Shown here: positions 1 to 10,369 of the stretch, piece by piece
How positions within the stretch are numbered: the first letter of the stretch is position 1
Layout: each line of letters starts with the position of its first letter
From: Choanephora cucurbitarum
Taxonomy: Eukaryota > Mucoromycota > Mucoromycetes > Mucorales > Choanephoraceae
Direction of reading: 5' to 3'
NCBI GenBank assembly: GCA_025331435.1
Contig: JAIWNI010000214.1
Span: forward strand, 1 to 23,509
DNA: 23,509 bases
Notes under the pieces: model-generated
What the model saw: the letters and a program-made list of their open reading frames with translations, nothing else
The model's database searches: none
Told to the model about the DNA's origin: nothing
Position numbers and translations under genes: made by a program

Positions 1-1500
1 TACCAGTGCAATTGAAAGCATGACAGGAGATTGATCAGTGTTCTTGATGCAACACATGATGCTTTTGCGTAGACAAAGTGCCAGAGCAATGGACTAGACC
101 AAGTGCAAGCAAGTTGGTCTGAGAGACAAAGGCTGTTCTGAATGTTCAACTCTTGTTCTTCTAATGAACAAAGGAAAAGAAAAAAAAAGAATCATACTGG
201 TAGACCAGGATATGCTGCAACTATCCATCGCACAGATGACAAGGTCTGTGCTTTCAGTGATCTTGCCTTTTGTTTCTTCTACCCACCTACAGATCATGAA
301 CAAGGGCTTTCCTGACCTGTCGAGAAACGAACTCGGGTCTGACATCACGGTACTCAAGAGAAAGAAAGGTACTACAAACGAGATTGACCATTCAACTCAG
401 TACAAAACTATCTGCATAGCCTTCGATGTCTGTGTTGTTAACAGCCAAAAGAAGATAAGATGGAATAGCAAGAATAGGAGATATGATTATTCTGGCAAGC
501 CTGCCTTGACAATTCATTGACAGTTCACTCGAGGCCATCTATGGTTTTCCTTGCAGCTGGTGAACAATTCTGGGGCTCAAGAGCATCAGCGACTCTTTCC
601 GAAGATTCACAGGCGAGGGCCTTTCCACTGGTGGATCAAATTTTGTCAAGTTTTGGCAAGAGTTGAACCCGGGCATGCAGGAGGATCCCTAGATATCTCT
701 TTTTCTAGCTGTCTTAAGATCGTCTGTAGCCAAGGCTTTCTTTTGCTGTCGAGAGGAAAAAAAACAAAGGCAGTACTATTGCCAGATCCAGTTATCCTAA
801 AGATTGATTACCCAACTCATCCTCTCTCCCTAGATCTTTTGTTCAACAATCCTCTCTTTCTGCAGTTACAGACTCTGATCCGAAGCTACTTTACTCACAT
901 AATAAGATAGGTACTGTGACAAAAGGTAAGATGCCTATGCCATAGAAATTTCTTTTTCTTTTTCTTTTACTAGTAAAAAAAAAGTCTGACAACAATAGAA
1001 ATACTGTGACAAGAAATTTCGTTATGCAGTACTAAATTTTGGTAACAAAATAATTGATTATGACCCAAGATTCTGATACACATATAAAAGTAAAAATAAA
1101 GAAACAACTCTTGCTTGCTTTTTTTCCTTTTTTTTTGGGATCAGCTGGAAAGAGAGATGGAAGAAGAAAAAAAAAAGGAAAATATAAATGGCGGTGGTAA
1201 AGAAGAAATAAATAAATTAAGCGCATTGATGGGCAATTATCCTATTTTCGGATTCACAGCAAGACACAAAAGGCAAGTGAAATGATCTTCAAGCCTTAGA
1301 GACCTAAGAAAAAAGAAAAAAGAAAAAAGAATAAGAGAGTGCTGTTCTGTATGCTCAGCTCAGCTCAGCTCAAAAATTATGGCAGTCCAAAACGGCAGCC
1401 AATCAATTTGCTCATGGATCGGGGATGTTCGTCGGTGATGTTTTAGTTCTGATTGAACTCGTTTGAAAGGAACGATGATTGAGATTTAGACAAAGGATAT
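1..1500. other. Left flank, no recognisable gene
   Basis: Both strands contain open frames of about 60-120 codons here (for example 164-520 and 551-910 on the plus strand). None has motifs I recognise, and they do not join into a spliced model. The right half holds A-rich simple sequence at 1308-1335 (GAAAAAA units) and a pentamer repeat at 1353-1372. Because the Helitron to the right is transcribed leftwards, its 3' terminus should lie somewhere in this stretch. I could not find a convincing terminal hairpin followed by CTRR. Confidence 0.5.
1353..1372. repeat. GCTCA pentamer repeat, four perfect copies
   Basis: Four perfect tandem GCTCA units lie about 150 bases beyond the Rep-helicase stop codon, on the side where the 3' end of the Helitron is expected. 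They may belong to the element's 3' region or may be an unrelated microsatellite. Confidence 0.8.
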
Positions 1501-1506
1501 TTTATT
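1501..1506 (-). terminator. Likely poly(A) signal of the Helitron Rep-helicase gene
   Basis: The minus strand reads AATAAA about 18 bases after the TAA stop codon of the Rep-helicase gene, in an AT-rich stretch. This fits a eukaryotic polyadenylation signal. Only the hexamer and its position support the call. Confidence 0.45.
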
Positions 1507-1523
1507 TTGAATTACAAAAGTGA

Positions 1524-4500
1524 TTATGAGCGTCTTTTAGTTCTAACAATTTCTACTGCATCTACATCAGCACCAAATTTTCTTTTGATATTAAGCGGCA
1601 TTTCAGCCCCGAAAAAGTACAAATCTTCGATCTTTCTTACTCGAGACATGGCAACGTAGAGTTGACCATGTGAAAGCATGTTGTCCAAGTGGATACCTAC
1701 ACAGTCGATGGTTGCGCTTTGTGCCTTGTGAATGGTTGTTGCAAAAGCAGGAACGATAGGAAACTGTGTCCTTGCATAGCTAGTACCAGGCACTTGGCGA
1801 CTTATGCGCTGGATCCAGTAGATAGCATCATCTCCATTGGGCAGTGTCTTCTTCAGGCATATGTTTTCCTCTTCCATGTATTCAATTAGAGCAATGGTAC
1901 CATTTACCCATCCACTGGGGACATGTAGGTTGTGAATGACCATGACAGGCATGTTTGGCTTCAGGAAGAGATTGTCTAGAAGTCTTGTTTCCCTCAAAGC
2001 GATTTTGGCAGTGCGCTCATTACCAACAAAAGAATCTTGTGCTTTGAACTCCATTTCTTCACCAGGGAAACCAGTGAAGTCCTTTTGATTCGCTGTAGTG
2101 ACTCTCTGTCTAGTGGTGTAAAGACGCAAGCAGGAAAGAGGAAGGTCACATTTGAGAACAGTTCTCTCATTGATGAATGAGATGACTGATTCGTCAAACT
2201 GGTAGTTTCGTACTTTGTTTAGAATTTCAACAAAGCGTTCATCTTGCTGTCGGACAGGATCAGTGAGAGAAAAGCGAGGAACAGCGTTGAATAATTCAGA
2301 CTCCCAGATCTTGCCTTCTTTATGCTGAATGGGTAAGAGTTGAGCAACATCTCCAAAGAAAATGGTCTTGATCCCTCCCATAATGGTGGCTCTTTGTGTA
2401 GTCTTAACTAAAGCATCGTTGATTGATTCAAAAAGTTTGGCACTGATCATTGAATATTCGTCAATAAGCAAGAGTATCTTTGGATAGAGCTTGACATATT
2501 GATCGAGAACAAGAAAGTTGGGAACAGCAGACACATTTGTCAAACCAAAAAATCTGTGCACTGTCTGACCAGCGATGTTGTGTGCAGCTACACCAGTTGG
2601 TGCCATCTTGAAAACCTATATGAATTGAACGTATCTAATTAGTTATCTGAAGTTGTTTTAAAGAGTACTCAGTTACCTTATAATCTTGTAGTCTATAGTG
2701 TCTTTCTAGCATCCTTAAGACAAACGACTTTCCTGTTCCAGCGGCTCCAGATATGATTGCAGTTGAATTGAGCTCAAGTTCAGTGATGACTTGTTCAAAG
2801 ATGCTCTTTTGACTTTGATTAGCCATAGATTGCATCATGGAGAGTTCGTCGCGACAGGCATCAAGACCTCTTTCCACATCAGCAATGTCATCTAATGAAT
2901 TGATGTTGACCCTTCTATGAGCTTCAATCTCGCCTTCATTCAGCAAATGTTCATAATAATCTATTTTGCTACAGTTAGTATTTCTGAGCCACTCTTACGA
3001 CAGTTGAGTACGGCTAACCTTTAAATGATCCAAAGCGACTCATTTCGTCTTGATAAGTAGTGTTAAAAATGGGAAGCTTGAGCACTATCTGTTGATAGTA
3101 AAAACTTTCGCCATTCATTTCGCTTTGATTAAACGTTCTCCAGAAGAGAGGCTTGTCTTTGATGAGCTTGAATACGAGTTTACGCGAACATTGGACGTAT
3201 TCTGGCAGCGGTTGGGGATAGTAAGGGCGAGTCACGTTTCTTACAGTAGTGTATCTAATGTCTTTATAAACCCTTTTGTAAAAGCTGAAGAATTGTGGCA
3301 TAGTCAAGCCTTCTGCACCTTCTCGTTTTTCATAAATTTCTACATAGAAAAAGTTAGAGGTCTCGTTTGTATCTAGCTGCTTGTGAATAAAAGACATACC
3401 AACTGGGGTAAACGAATAGATCTTGTCATCTTCAGTATCCAGCTCCTTAATATCAGTTCGCAAACGCCTTGTATCTTGACCAATAAGGCTTGTACTCAAG
3501 AACAATACGTTTCTTGAATTGCTATGCTTTCTCCATCCCATCAAGTCGTAAGTTGCTTCTACTGCTCCAACGATACGAGTCGAGTAGTGCTCTCTTTCTG
3601 ATACGTACGATGTTCTTTTATAATAGCCTTGATTTTGAAGCTGAATGTTTTTTAGCAAAATCTTTGCTTCGTAGTCATCTTTTGCCAGATACTTTGCAAG
3701 GTATCTAACAGCTTGAGGCCCATCGTTGTATTGAATGTCCATTGATGTACGGAAAACAGCCAAAAGGTAGGGGTTATAGTTGTTGACATAGGCATCACCA
3801 ACATCACGTTTGTACGTACAACGGCTTTCAGAGTCAAGGACAGTGACAGGAGAGTAAGGTTTAGGGTAACCAAAGCGACACTTTCTTGTTGGATCACCTT
3901 TTTTGCAGTAGCTATACAATGACAGTTGATGATTAGTACCTTTGTTCTAAGAAAGCTGACATAATGAAACTTACTTGAGATTGCACTTGTGAAGTTGCAA
4001 TCGATTAACCAGCCCATGCATCATAGGGTCATCATTAGTAGTACCTTCAGGGAACCAAGTATGAACAACGTTCATCTGAATCAGTTCTTGCACACTTTTT
4101 TCTGTCCAAAGCACCATATGAATGTGAGGGCTACCTCTGTCTTGAATCTCCATGACCCAGCTAAATTCCTTAATGCCCCCGATCTGAGCAGCAAATTTCT
4201 TGCAAATGTAATCAGTAAAGAACTTTTGCCATTTTCTTTTAAAGTGCAGAGTGAAGAGGACAGGATCTTCCCAGGGAAATTGGGCATCGTCTCGAAGAAT
4301 ATTTTTGAAGTCTTCACTCTTATCATCGCAAGTAAACGTCAAAAAAAGCTGGGGTGCACCAAGGTTCTCGAAAATGCACTGAAGATCAAGAAAGTTTTTT
4401 CTTTTGTATGCATAGGATGAACGTATTTGAGGTGGAACGGTGGAGACTATGTTTTTGTTCATCTTTCCAGTCAAAGGGTTGACGACATCGCTTTGTCTCA

Positions 4501-5661
4501 GGTTGTTTCGACCCTTGGTGGAGACCACAAATCTGTTAGCAGATGCAATGTTTCTCTTTTCGATCAAATCCAACATGAAGAATAAGAAGGAAGGATCTCT
4601 TGCAAATCTTCGGTCTTGAATAAGCAATCTGCTTTTTGCATAAGAAGATAAGCTTTCTTCTTTCATGGTAGCAACAGAGACACCGCCTTGATTCTCGGGC
4701 AAACCGTAGATCCCTTCTTGAGCTGAAAATTCTGGCAAATTTTGAGGCACTAATGAATAGTGGCCAGTGCAGGTGGTATAAAGGTAAGGAAAGAGGAGGG
4801 CCAACAGACTGGGGTGAGAATAGCGGATCATTTTTCCGACATTGTCTTCGCCTATAATCAAGTCCTTGAATTCGACATCAGTTGCTTGAGGATTGACATC
4901 TTCGTTTGCAAAGAGAGCGTTGTTCAACCATCCTTTTTCAATGTCTACATGCTTCTTGTTCTCAGAGATGTGGTAGTTGACCAAAGAAAAAGTTAGCTTG
5001 GGCATGTCATAGCGTGCCAACAAAGGGTGCGTTTGCTGCAAAGCTCGGTAAGCGTCTTCAACCTTCTTCTTTCTAATCATAGATGGGTCACCACGAACAA
5101 AGAACAAACTCAAAGTACCACCGTAAGCCATTTCGGCGAATTCGTAGTTGTGGGTTGTATACATAGGGCCCTTGACTTCAAAGTGACCAATTCTTCCATG
5201 ACACAATGTCGATTTTCTTGTTATCTGGGACATGAGCTTGATGGGAGACAAGACCGATCTTTCTCTGTAATTGAGATCCTTTGTCTCAGGAGCAAGGTCA
5301 CCTGAATTGCAAAAATGTTAGTAACAAAATATAGCAGCCATGATTTTATTGTACCTGGATACACCATTGAGAATTTAGAAAAATCTGCAGGCAACGTGTG
5401 GACATGTTCCTTGCATACCATCTTCATAGATTCATCCTCAGTATCGCTGAGTGGTTCAAGCTTCCAATCCAAGCAAGGTAAGGGAGTTTCGGTACTAATG
5501 CTTCTATAGTGCTGATCCTCGGGATAGAGCACTTTTAAACAGATGCAACAAAATCCATCAGGCTTCTTCATAACAAAGTCTTGGAAAGCCTTTACTTGTC
5601 TTTTTTGAACTGCTGTAAAGGAGGACAAGTTGTTATCGCGTACACGGAAAGTATGGAACAT
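1524..5661 (-). CDS. Helitron Rep-helicase transposase, five exons, apparently intact
   Basis: Exons on the minus strand: 5661-5355, 5301-3975, 3911-3019, 2960-2677 and 2615-1524, giving 1300 residues plus TAA. The introns are 53-63 bases; those at 5302-5354, 3912-3974 and 2961-3018 have TTACTAAC- or TACTAAT-like branch sites. Residues 1-100 resemble DUF6570, with a possible metal site at C38, C41, C83 and H86. The Helitron-like N-terminal domain and HUH Rep nuclease follow: an LFLTFTC strand at 421-427, HIH at 495-497, and two tyrosines at 615 and 619 in YLAKYLAK. The Pif1-type SF1B helicase has Walker A GAAGTGKS at 914-921, DEYS from 989, GDVAQL at 1025-1030 and QLYVAMSR from 1255. In this family the Rep tyrosines nick and join single-stranded DNA for rolling-circle transposition, and the helicase unwinds the donor. 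No stop or frameshift is present, so the protein could be active. The start is the first methionine, about 60 bases from a TATA box. Confidence 0.95.
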
Positions 5662-5718
5662 TATAATTTTTTATATATTGAATGAAAAGTAAGTCTAATG
5701 AATTTTAAAAACTCTTTC

Positions 5719-5726
5719 TTTTTATA
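5719..5726 (-). promoter_or_regulatory. TATA box of the Rep-helicase gene
   Basis: The minus strand reads TATAAAAA about 60 bases upstream of the Rep-helicase ATG. This is a normal distance for a fungal TATA box. The gene therefore seems to have its own promoter and not to be read through from the upstream companion gene. Confidence 0.45.
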
Positions 5727-5915
5727 CATTTTCAAACATGACAGTTTGTCAAAATTAGGATTATGACACTTGCACTTGACATTCGAGAGGAAGCTTTTTG
5801 GTGCTTCCTTGTGGTGATCATAATTAAGATTTTTCTCACAGATAAAAAATAGGGTTTATTGTGATACAATGTATCAGAAAATAAAATTTAGCATAAACGA
5901 TGAATAAAAAAAAAC

Positions 5916-5921
5916 TTTATT
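5916..5921 (-). terminator. Likely poly(A) signal of the Helitron companion gene
   Basis: The minus strand reads AATAAA about 25 bases beyond the TGA of the 263-residue companion gene, followed by T-rich sequence. It lies between the two Helitron genes and supports separate transcripts. Confidence 0.45.
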
Positions 5922-5944
5922 TTACAAAGAAAAAAAAAAGGTGA

Positions 5945-6853
5945 TCAATCCTGGTGCATGGACGAGTGGTGACTAGCGGTGTCAGAACGATCATCCTCGT
6001 CATTGACCGTTCTCTCAAACATGACGGAAGGCTCGAGAGGGATGTTGTCATCCAACAAGGTGTCAATCTCCAACGAAGGGTGATCCCAGTTGTCCTCCAG
6101 TCGTCGGACAACGTTGTTGTAGGTGTAATCCAACCTGAGAACACGAACGACTTGTCTGTTAGGGTTGGCCTCATTGTTGGCGCGACCAGCCATCGTTTGT
6201 CTGATGTTGACAGGATCGTAATTTCCAATTACCAACTGTCTACGAACTACAAGACCCAAATACATTAATTTACAAAGCATAAAATATCATCGTCAAATAA
6301 CTTACCAAGATCGGCATACATATCGCTCAATTCAAGAGCAAATGGCTCAACAACCAGGTTTCTCTGGTTGACAACCCTAGCATCTTGAATATGCTCCCAA
6401 ATGTGTTTATACACCACAAACTTCATTTTGACAAATTCCCTATTTCTAGGGAATTCCCGAGTCTTGATTCTCCTGGCAGCAGTACGAATGACATTGCCGT
6501 CATCATCGACTTGAAAGTTGGGCTTGATGTCCACCACACTCACCCTAATGTTAGCATGTGCTCTGGTGGAGTCGTCAAACGTGTAAGCCGACACATGCAA
6601 AGCGCCTATACTCGAAGTAATATGAGATGGCAATTTTGACCCAAATTTTAAATTTTGACATACCAGAGATACAATGGCGAGTGTCAATTCCTCCAAAGCG
6701 AATGAAATAGTACATGAGAGCTGGATGACTCGTATAGAGCTTTACTCTGCTTCCAGAGTCCATACAACGAGACTCCAGAGAAGCTGTTCTTCCAGTGATA
6801 CGGAAGAATGGTTCACCATAGATGTTGGCGTCGGTGATTTCACAGAAGAGCAT
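5945..6853 (-). CDS. Unrecognised 263-residue protein, Helitron companion gene, three exons
   Basis: Exons on the minus strand: 6853-6664, 6605-6306 and 6246-5945, giving 263 residues plus TGA. Introns at 6606-6663 (GTATGT...TATAG) and 6247-6305 (GTAAGT...TGTAG) are 58 and 59 bases, and all junctions keep the frame. The ATG has A at -3 and sits about 65 bases from a strong TATA box. I do not recognise a family. The first 160 residues look globular, with a basic stretch around RTAARRIKTREFPRNR. The last 40 are acidic and end in Ser/His/Asp-rich sequence. There is no signal peptide, membrane segment or zinc-ligand pattern. It is co-oriented with, and ends 284 bases before, the Rep-helicase gene, so it is probably Helitron-borne. 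It could be a mobilisation helper, a captured host gene or an unrelated host gene. The gene model is firm; the function is unknown. Confidence 0.8.
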
Positions 6854-6916
6854 TTTGGTAAAGATTCGAGCTTAAAAAAATTGGCTTGACGGAATAGCTA
6901 GTACGCACTCTGCCAT

Positions 6917-6927
6917 CCTTTATATAG
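6917..6927 (-). promoter_or_regulatory. TATA box of the Helitron companion gene
   Basis: The minus strand reads CTATATAAAGG, a near-ideal TATA box, about 65-70 bases upstream of the companion gene ATG. It implies that the gene has a dedicated RNA polymerase II promoter. It also sets a minimum right-hand extent for the Helitron if the companion gene belongs to it. Confidence 0.6.
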
Positions 6928-6929
6928 TA

Positions 6930-8250
6930 TGACGAGAATCAGTGATTTATAATCATAAATTAAGGATTACTTTTGTTAGGAATTGAGGATTGACTTGAGA
7001 AACGCGTTTGTTCAAAAAGTTACTGTTCCTAATGCACTTCCTTGTACTTGGGAAATTTAACCTTATACTGTCAAGACATTGTGTTTGTGTGCCTTGTCAA
7101 AACTCTTTTTGCTGTGCAACTTTTACGACCTAAAACATCTCATTCGTGAAAGCACTTTTATCGAAGATATGCTAATTCATATGTAAAGATATAAACTTTA
7201 TAGCATCCAAATCGCCTTACAACTAGATCTAATTTATCTCTTAGAGCTTTCTGCAAGTACAATAATATATGTCCTTTGGTCAATTACAATAGCAAACTCC
7301 ATTTTTGGTCTATACAAAAGATAGTAGTACAAAGTAGTACTCACATTATGGACTTTGCAATCCCTTGATACTTGTGTTTATTTAAGATAACCGTGGATTC
7401 ATTGACAGAGACTCAATACGAAAATAAGCTATCAAACTGCATAAAAAATCTATAATGAACACAGAAGAAACCCTAACTCACTTTATTTTGTGCGACTAGA
7501 GTATAATTGTACATCCCAGTAACTAGCCAATAGTCATCTACGTTTTTACCGACTATTCTCAAAATTACTTTATATAGAAAGTAAGTGACAGATAGCTTAT
7601 GCTGTTTAGACTTTCCCGTATAGATTACCTGTTTTTCGTGATACGCCATAAGCATATGTTCTCTCTTTCTCAATCTGTATATCCTCAGAAGGGACAACAC
7701 TTTCTCAAAAAAGTAATACTTTATCTTGGAAAATAAAAACGGTAAATAATGGTACTGAGCCATACACATATCCGATTAGATCATAAGAGCTGTTGGGGGA
7801 ATATACGTTAACGGTTGGAGTATGATATTATACAAGTGTATACTTGTTTGTACTGCTTGTAAAATTTAGGTTCTTTCTCTTTAAGAAAAATAGAAAACTG
7901 CAACCATTATTCTTGCCTGTTGCACAACTTTAGGATGTTTACATATTTAGAAAATTTACTGGGACATTATAAAGCCTGTGCTTCAACTGTTGTTTTGAAC
8001 ATGTTGTACATCCAACCTTTAAAGATTATTCAAGAATTTTCAAGTGATTACGCGCGCAACCAATTGTATACTTGACACTTTATTTATTGATGCATATTAG
8101 CACAAGGAGTGTTATTTAACCGGCCTGTGTCTCATTCGTACGCAAACAATTTTTTACTTGTAACACATAAGCCATCAAAGCATAAAATTTAAATCAATGC
8201 TATGCATGCCATTTTTCTCTACTTAAAAACAATTGCTACAAGTATTACTC
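6930..8250. other. AT-rich intergenic stretch, likely holding the Helitron 5' end
   Basis: No gene is called here. One 98-codon minus-strand frame at 7473-7769 has protein-like composition and ends close to a GTGAGT donor-like site, but no coherent exons join it and I recognise no family. The 5' terminus of the Helitron (TC next to a target T) should fall in this stretch. It cannot be fixed from one copy. Confidence 0.5.
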
Positions 8251-8253
8251 GAA

Positions 8254-10365
8254 ATGCAATCAGTTATACACTCTAGCTATGTTGGCGTTTTTTTCCCTCA
8301 TGCAATGGAAGTCGATCATATCGAAACGAAGACCTACTTCTTACTCTATGAACCTTACAAAGCGTAAGTATGACTTGCCGTAACTTGAACGGATATAACT
8401 GGTCGTGCACGGGTACACTATTTTGATAGATGACAACGTGTACTACTTCCAGTTGGAGTTAATAACCCTTTTTGATCCAGTTACTAAGTCAAACTGAACC
8501 TTCTGTAGTAATTATAGTGTCAAAGTAATTGCAAATTTAAGTTTAGTGCAAGAAATGATTCAGGGATATGACAATGAATGGAATATTAGCAGAATGGGTG
8601 AAAAAAAGGACCCCTTGATACTACTTGTTACTGGTGTGATGAAACAGCAGCCCACCGTCAGAGCCTTTTTGGGACGAGTCGTAGAGGAAAAGTTTCATAT
8701 GCAAGCACTTAGTATGACGATTATACCAGGAATTCCTTTGATACCCGAAAGATTAAAAGAAATGGTCCATCCGGAAATAGCTCCTATTCAGCTTGGAGAG
8801 GGAATAAAGGAAGGTTATTTCTATGTAAACCTGTCCATGAACCAGGACTTTACAAATGGTCCTGAATTTTACGAAGACGAAAGAGCAAGAGACGAACTTG
8901 GTAAAAGCGGAAGATTACATCAAATAAAGTCTATTTCTAATTTGTTATTTTTTACATGAAGTGGAGCAACAAGGAACCTCACAACAGCAGAGACGAAATC
9001 AAGAGGAGCGTGGTGATGAGGTTGAAATACCTGATTCTCATGACAACGACGATTCACGTGCTCAAAACCCATACTATACAGATGATGATGAGCCTTACAT
9101 TCCCTCAGAGAATCCTGCGTTTGTCCGCCGAATGTCTGATTCTAGCTTAGATTCAGATTTGAGACAAGTCAATGATCAGTTAGAAGAAAGTATGACAAAT
9201 GAAACGTTGCGGTTTGCAAACAACGACTTAAATCCAGTAAATGATCCAGAGGAAAGACCAAATGAAAGAAACTTTCAACTTGCGGCTAATATGGATGGTA
9301 AGTCTAAAAAATTAGTCTGACTTGATTATTATGGCTAAAAGCTACGTATTGTAGATGCAGAAAGTAGTGGATCAGAACGAACAGTTACTCAATCAAGACA
9401 AGTTTCAGCAGAAAACTCAAGAACCTTAGAGAATAATCAGCATTTGACTAATAGTCATGCTGGTGGAACGAGTGGCAACTCAGAGAATTATAGTAGTAAG
9501 TAGGAAGCCCAAAAAAATATTAGCACAATAAAACGAAAGAGTTAAAAGATAACGCAATGCATGGGTGCTAATACATACAATAGGTTTCTTAGAAACAATT
9601 ATAGAAAACAGCTCAAGCAGACAATCTCGAAACGATACAACTGCAAACCTTCATAACTCATCCAACGTATTTGCCAACCATGATCCTCTCGAAGGTAGCA
9701 GTAGAGATTTCTCAGTAGACACCCTTCGGAGAGATTTGTCTTTTCGTTCTGATGTTTCATTTGCCAGCTCTGAAGCATCACTTACCAGAAACTTTAGAAA
9801 CATGTTTAATATTTCCAGTAATAATGTCTCGAACCAAAACATCGAAGGTAAATAGTTTGATTCAACAACAACGTTTCTATTCATTCTAACAGTCTTTGAT
9901 CGACTAGACAACGTTTCTATCTCTGTGAATACTCCTTCTTCAATTAGTGCTAATGTGTCGGGTAATAGTAACTCTACCGTACCTTCAAAACGCAGAAGAG
10001 CAAATGACAAAGTAATGTATTTTTTTTTTCGAAAAACTGGAGGCCTTTAGAGCCATTTCTGATTAAGAACATTTAATCTATATGTGTAGGGCAAAGGAAA
10101 GGCAACATTGACAGACACTTCCAATGAAACCGTCAACCAACTTGATGATGCCGATGAAAGCAGCAGTGATGACGCTCATCCTATGCCAGAAGTGAGAGGT
10201 AGAGGAAGACCAAAACTGAGCGAACAAGAAAGAGAAAAAAGAAGATTAGAACAAAGCACAAAGCCCAAATCCTCTCGAGGTCGACCACGTAAATTACACA
10301 AGCCTACTCAAACGAAGAAAGGAGCAATTGGAAGTTCTTCAATTAATCCAAATAATAAAGATTGA
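8254..10365 (+). CDS. Unrecognised 537-residue AT-hook protein, seven exons
   Basis: Exons: 8254-8363, 8518-8900, 8962-9297, 9355-9495, 9584-9847, 9908-10011 and 10090-10365, in frame throughout. Introns are 57-88 bases except the first, which is 154. I chose ATG 8254 (A at -3) because it is the first in-frame methionine after a stop; the next is at 8305. Residues 1 to about 164 are mixed hydrophobic and charged, so probably folded. Residues 165-480 are polar, rich in Ser, Asn, Asp, Glu and Gln, and probably disordered. The C-terminus has two AT-hooks, RGRGRPK at 482-488 and RGRPRK at 509-514, separated by a charged, likely helical stretch. AT-hooks bind the minor groove of AT-rich DNA, so a nuclear chromatin or transcription role is inferred. 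The acceptor of intron 5 could instead be 15 bases upstream, still in frame. I recognise no family for the N-terminal part. Confidence 0.8.
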
Positions 10366-10369
10366 GGCG

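Noticed and set aside
164..910. Two plus-strand frames of 118 and 119 codons near the left end
   Set aside because: No recognisable motif, no splice signals joining them, and a competing minus-strand frame over the same bases.
1380..1500. Search for the Helitron 3' hairpin and CTRR end
   Set aside because: Several TTAG or CTAG tetramers occur, but none combines a flanking A with a GC-rich stem-loop at the right distance.
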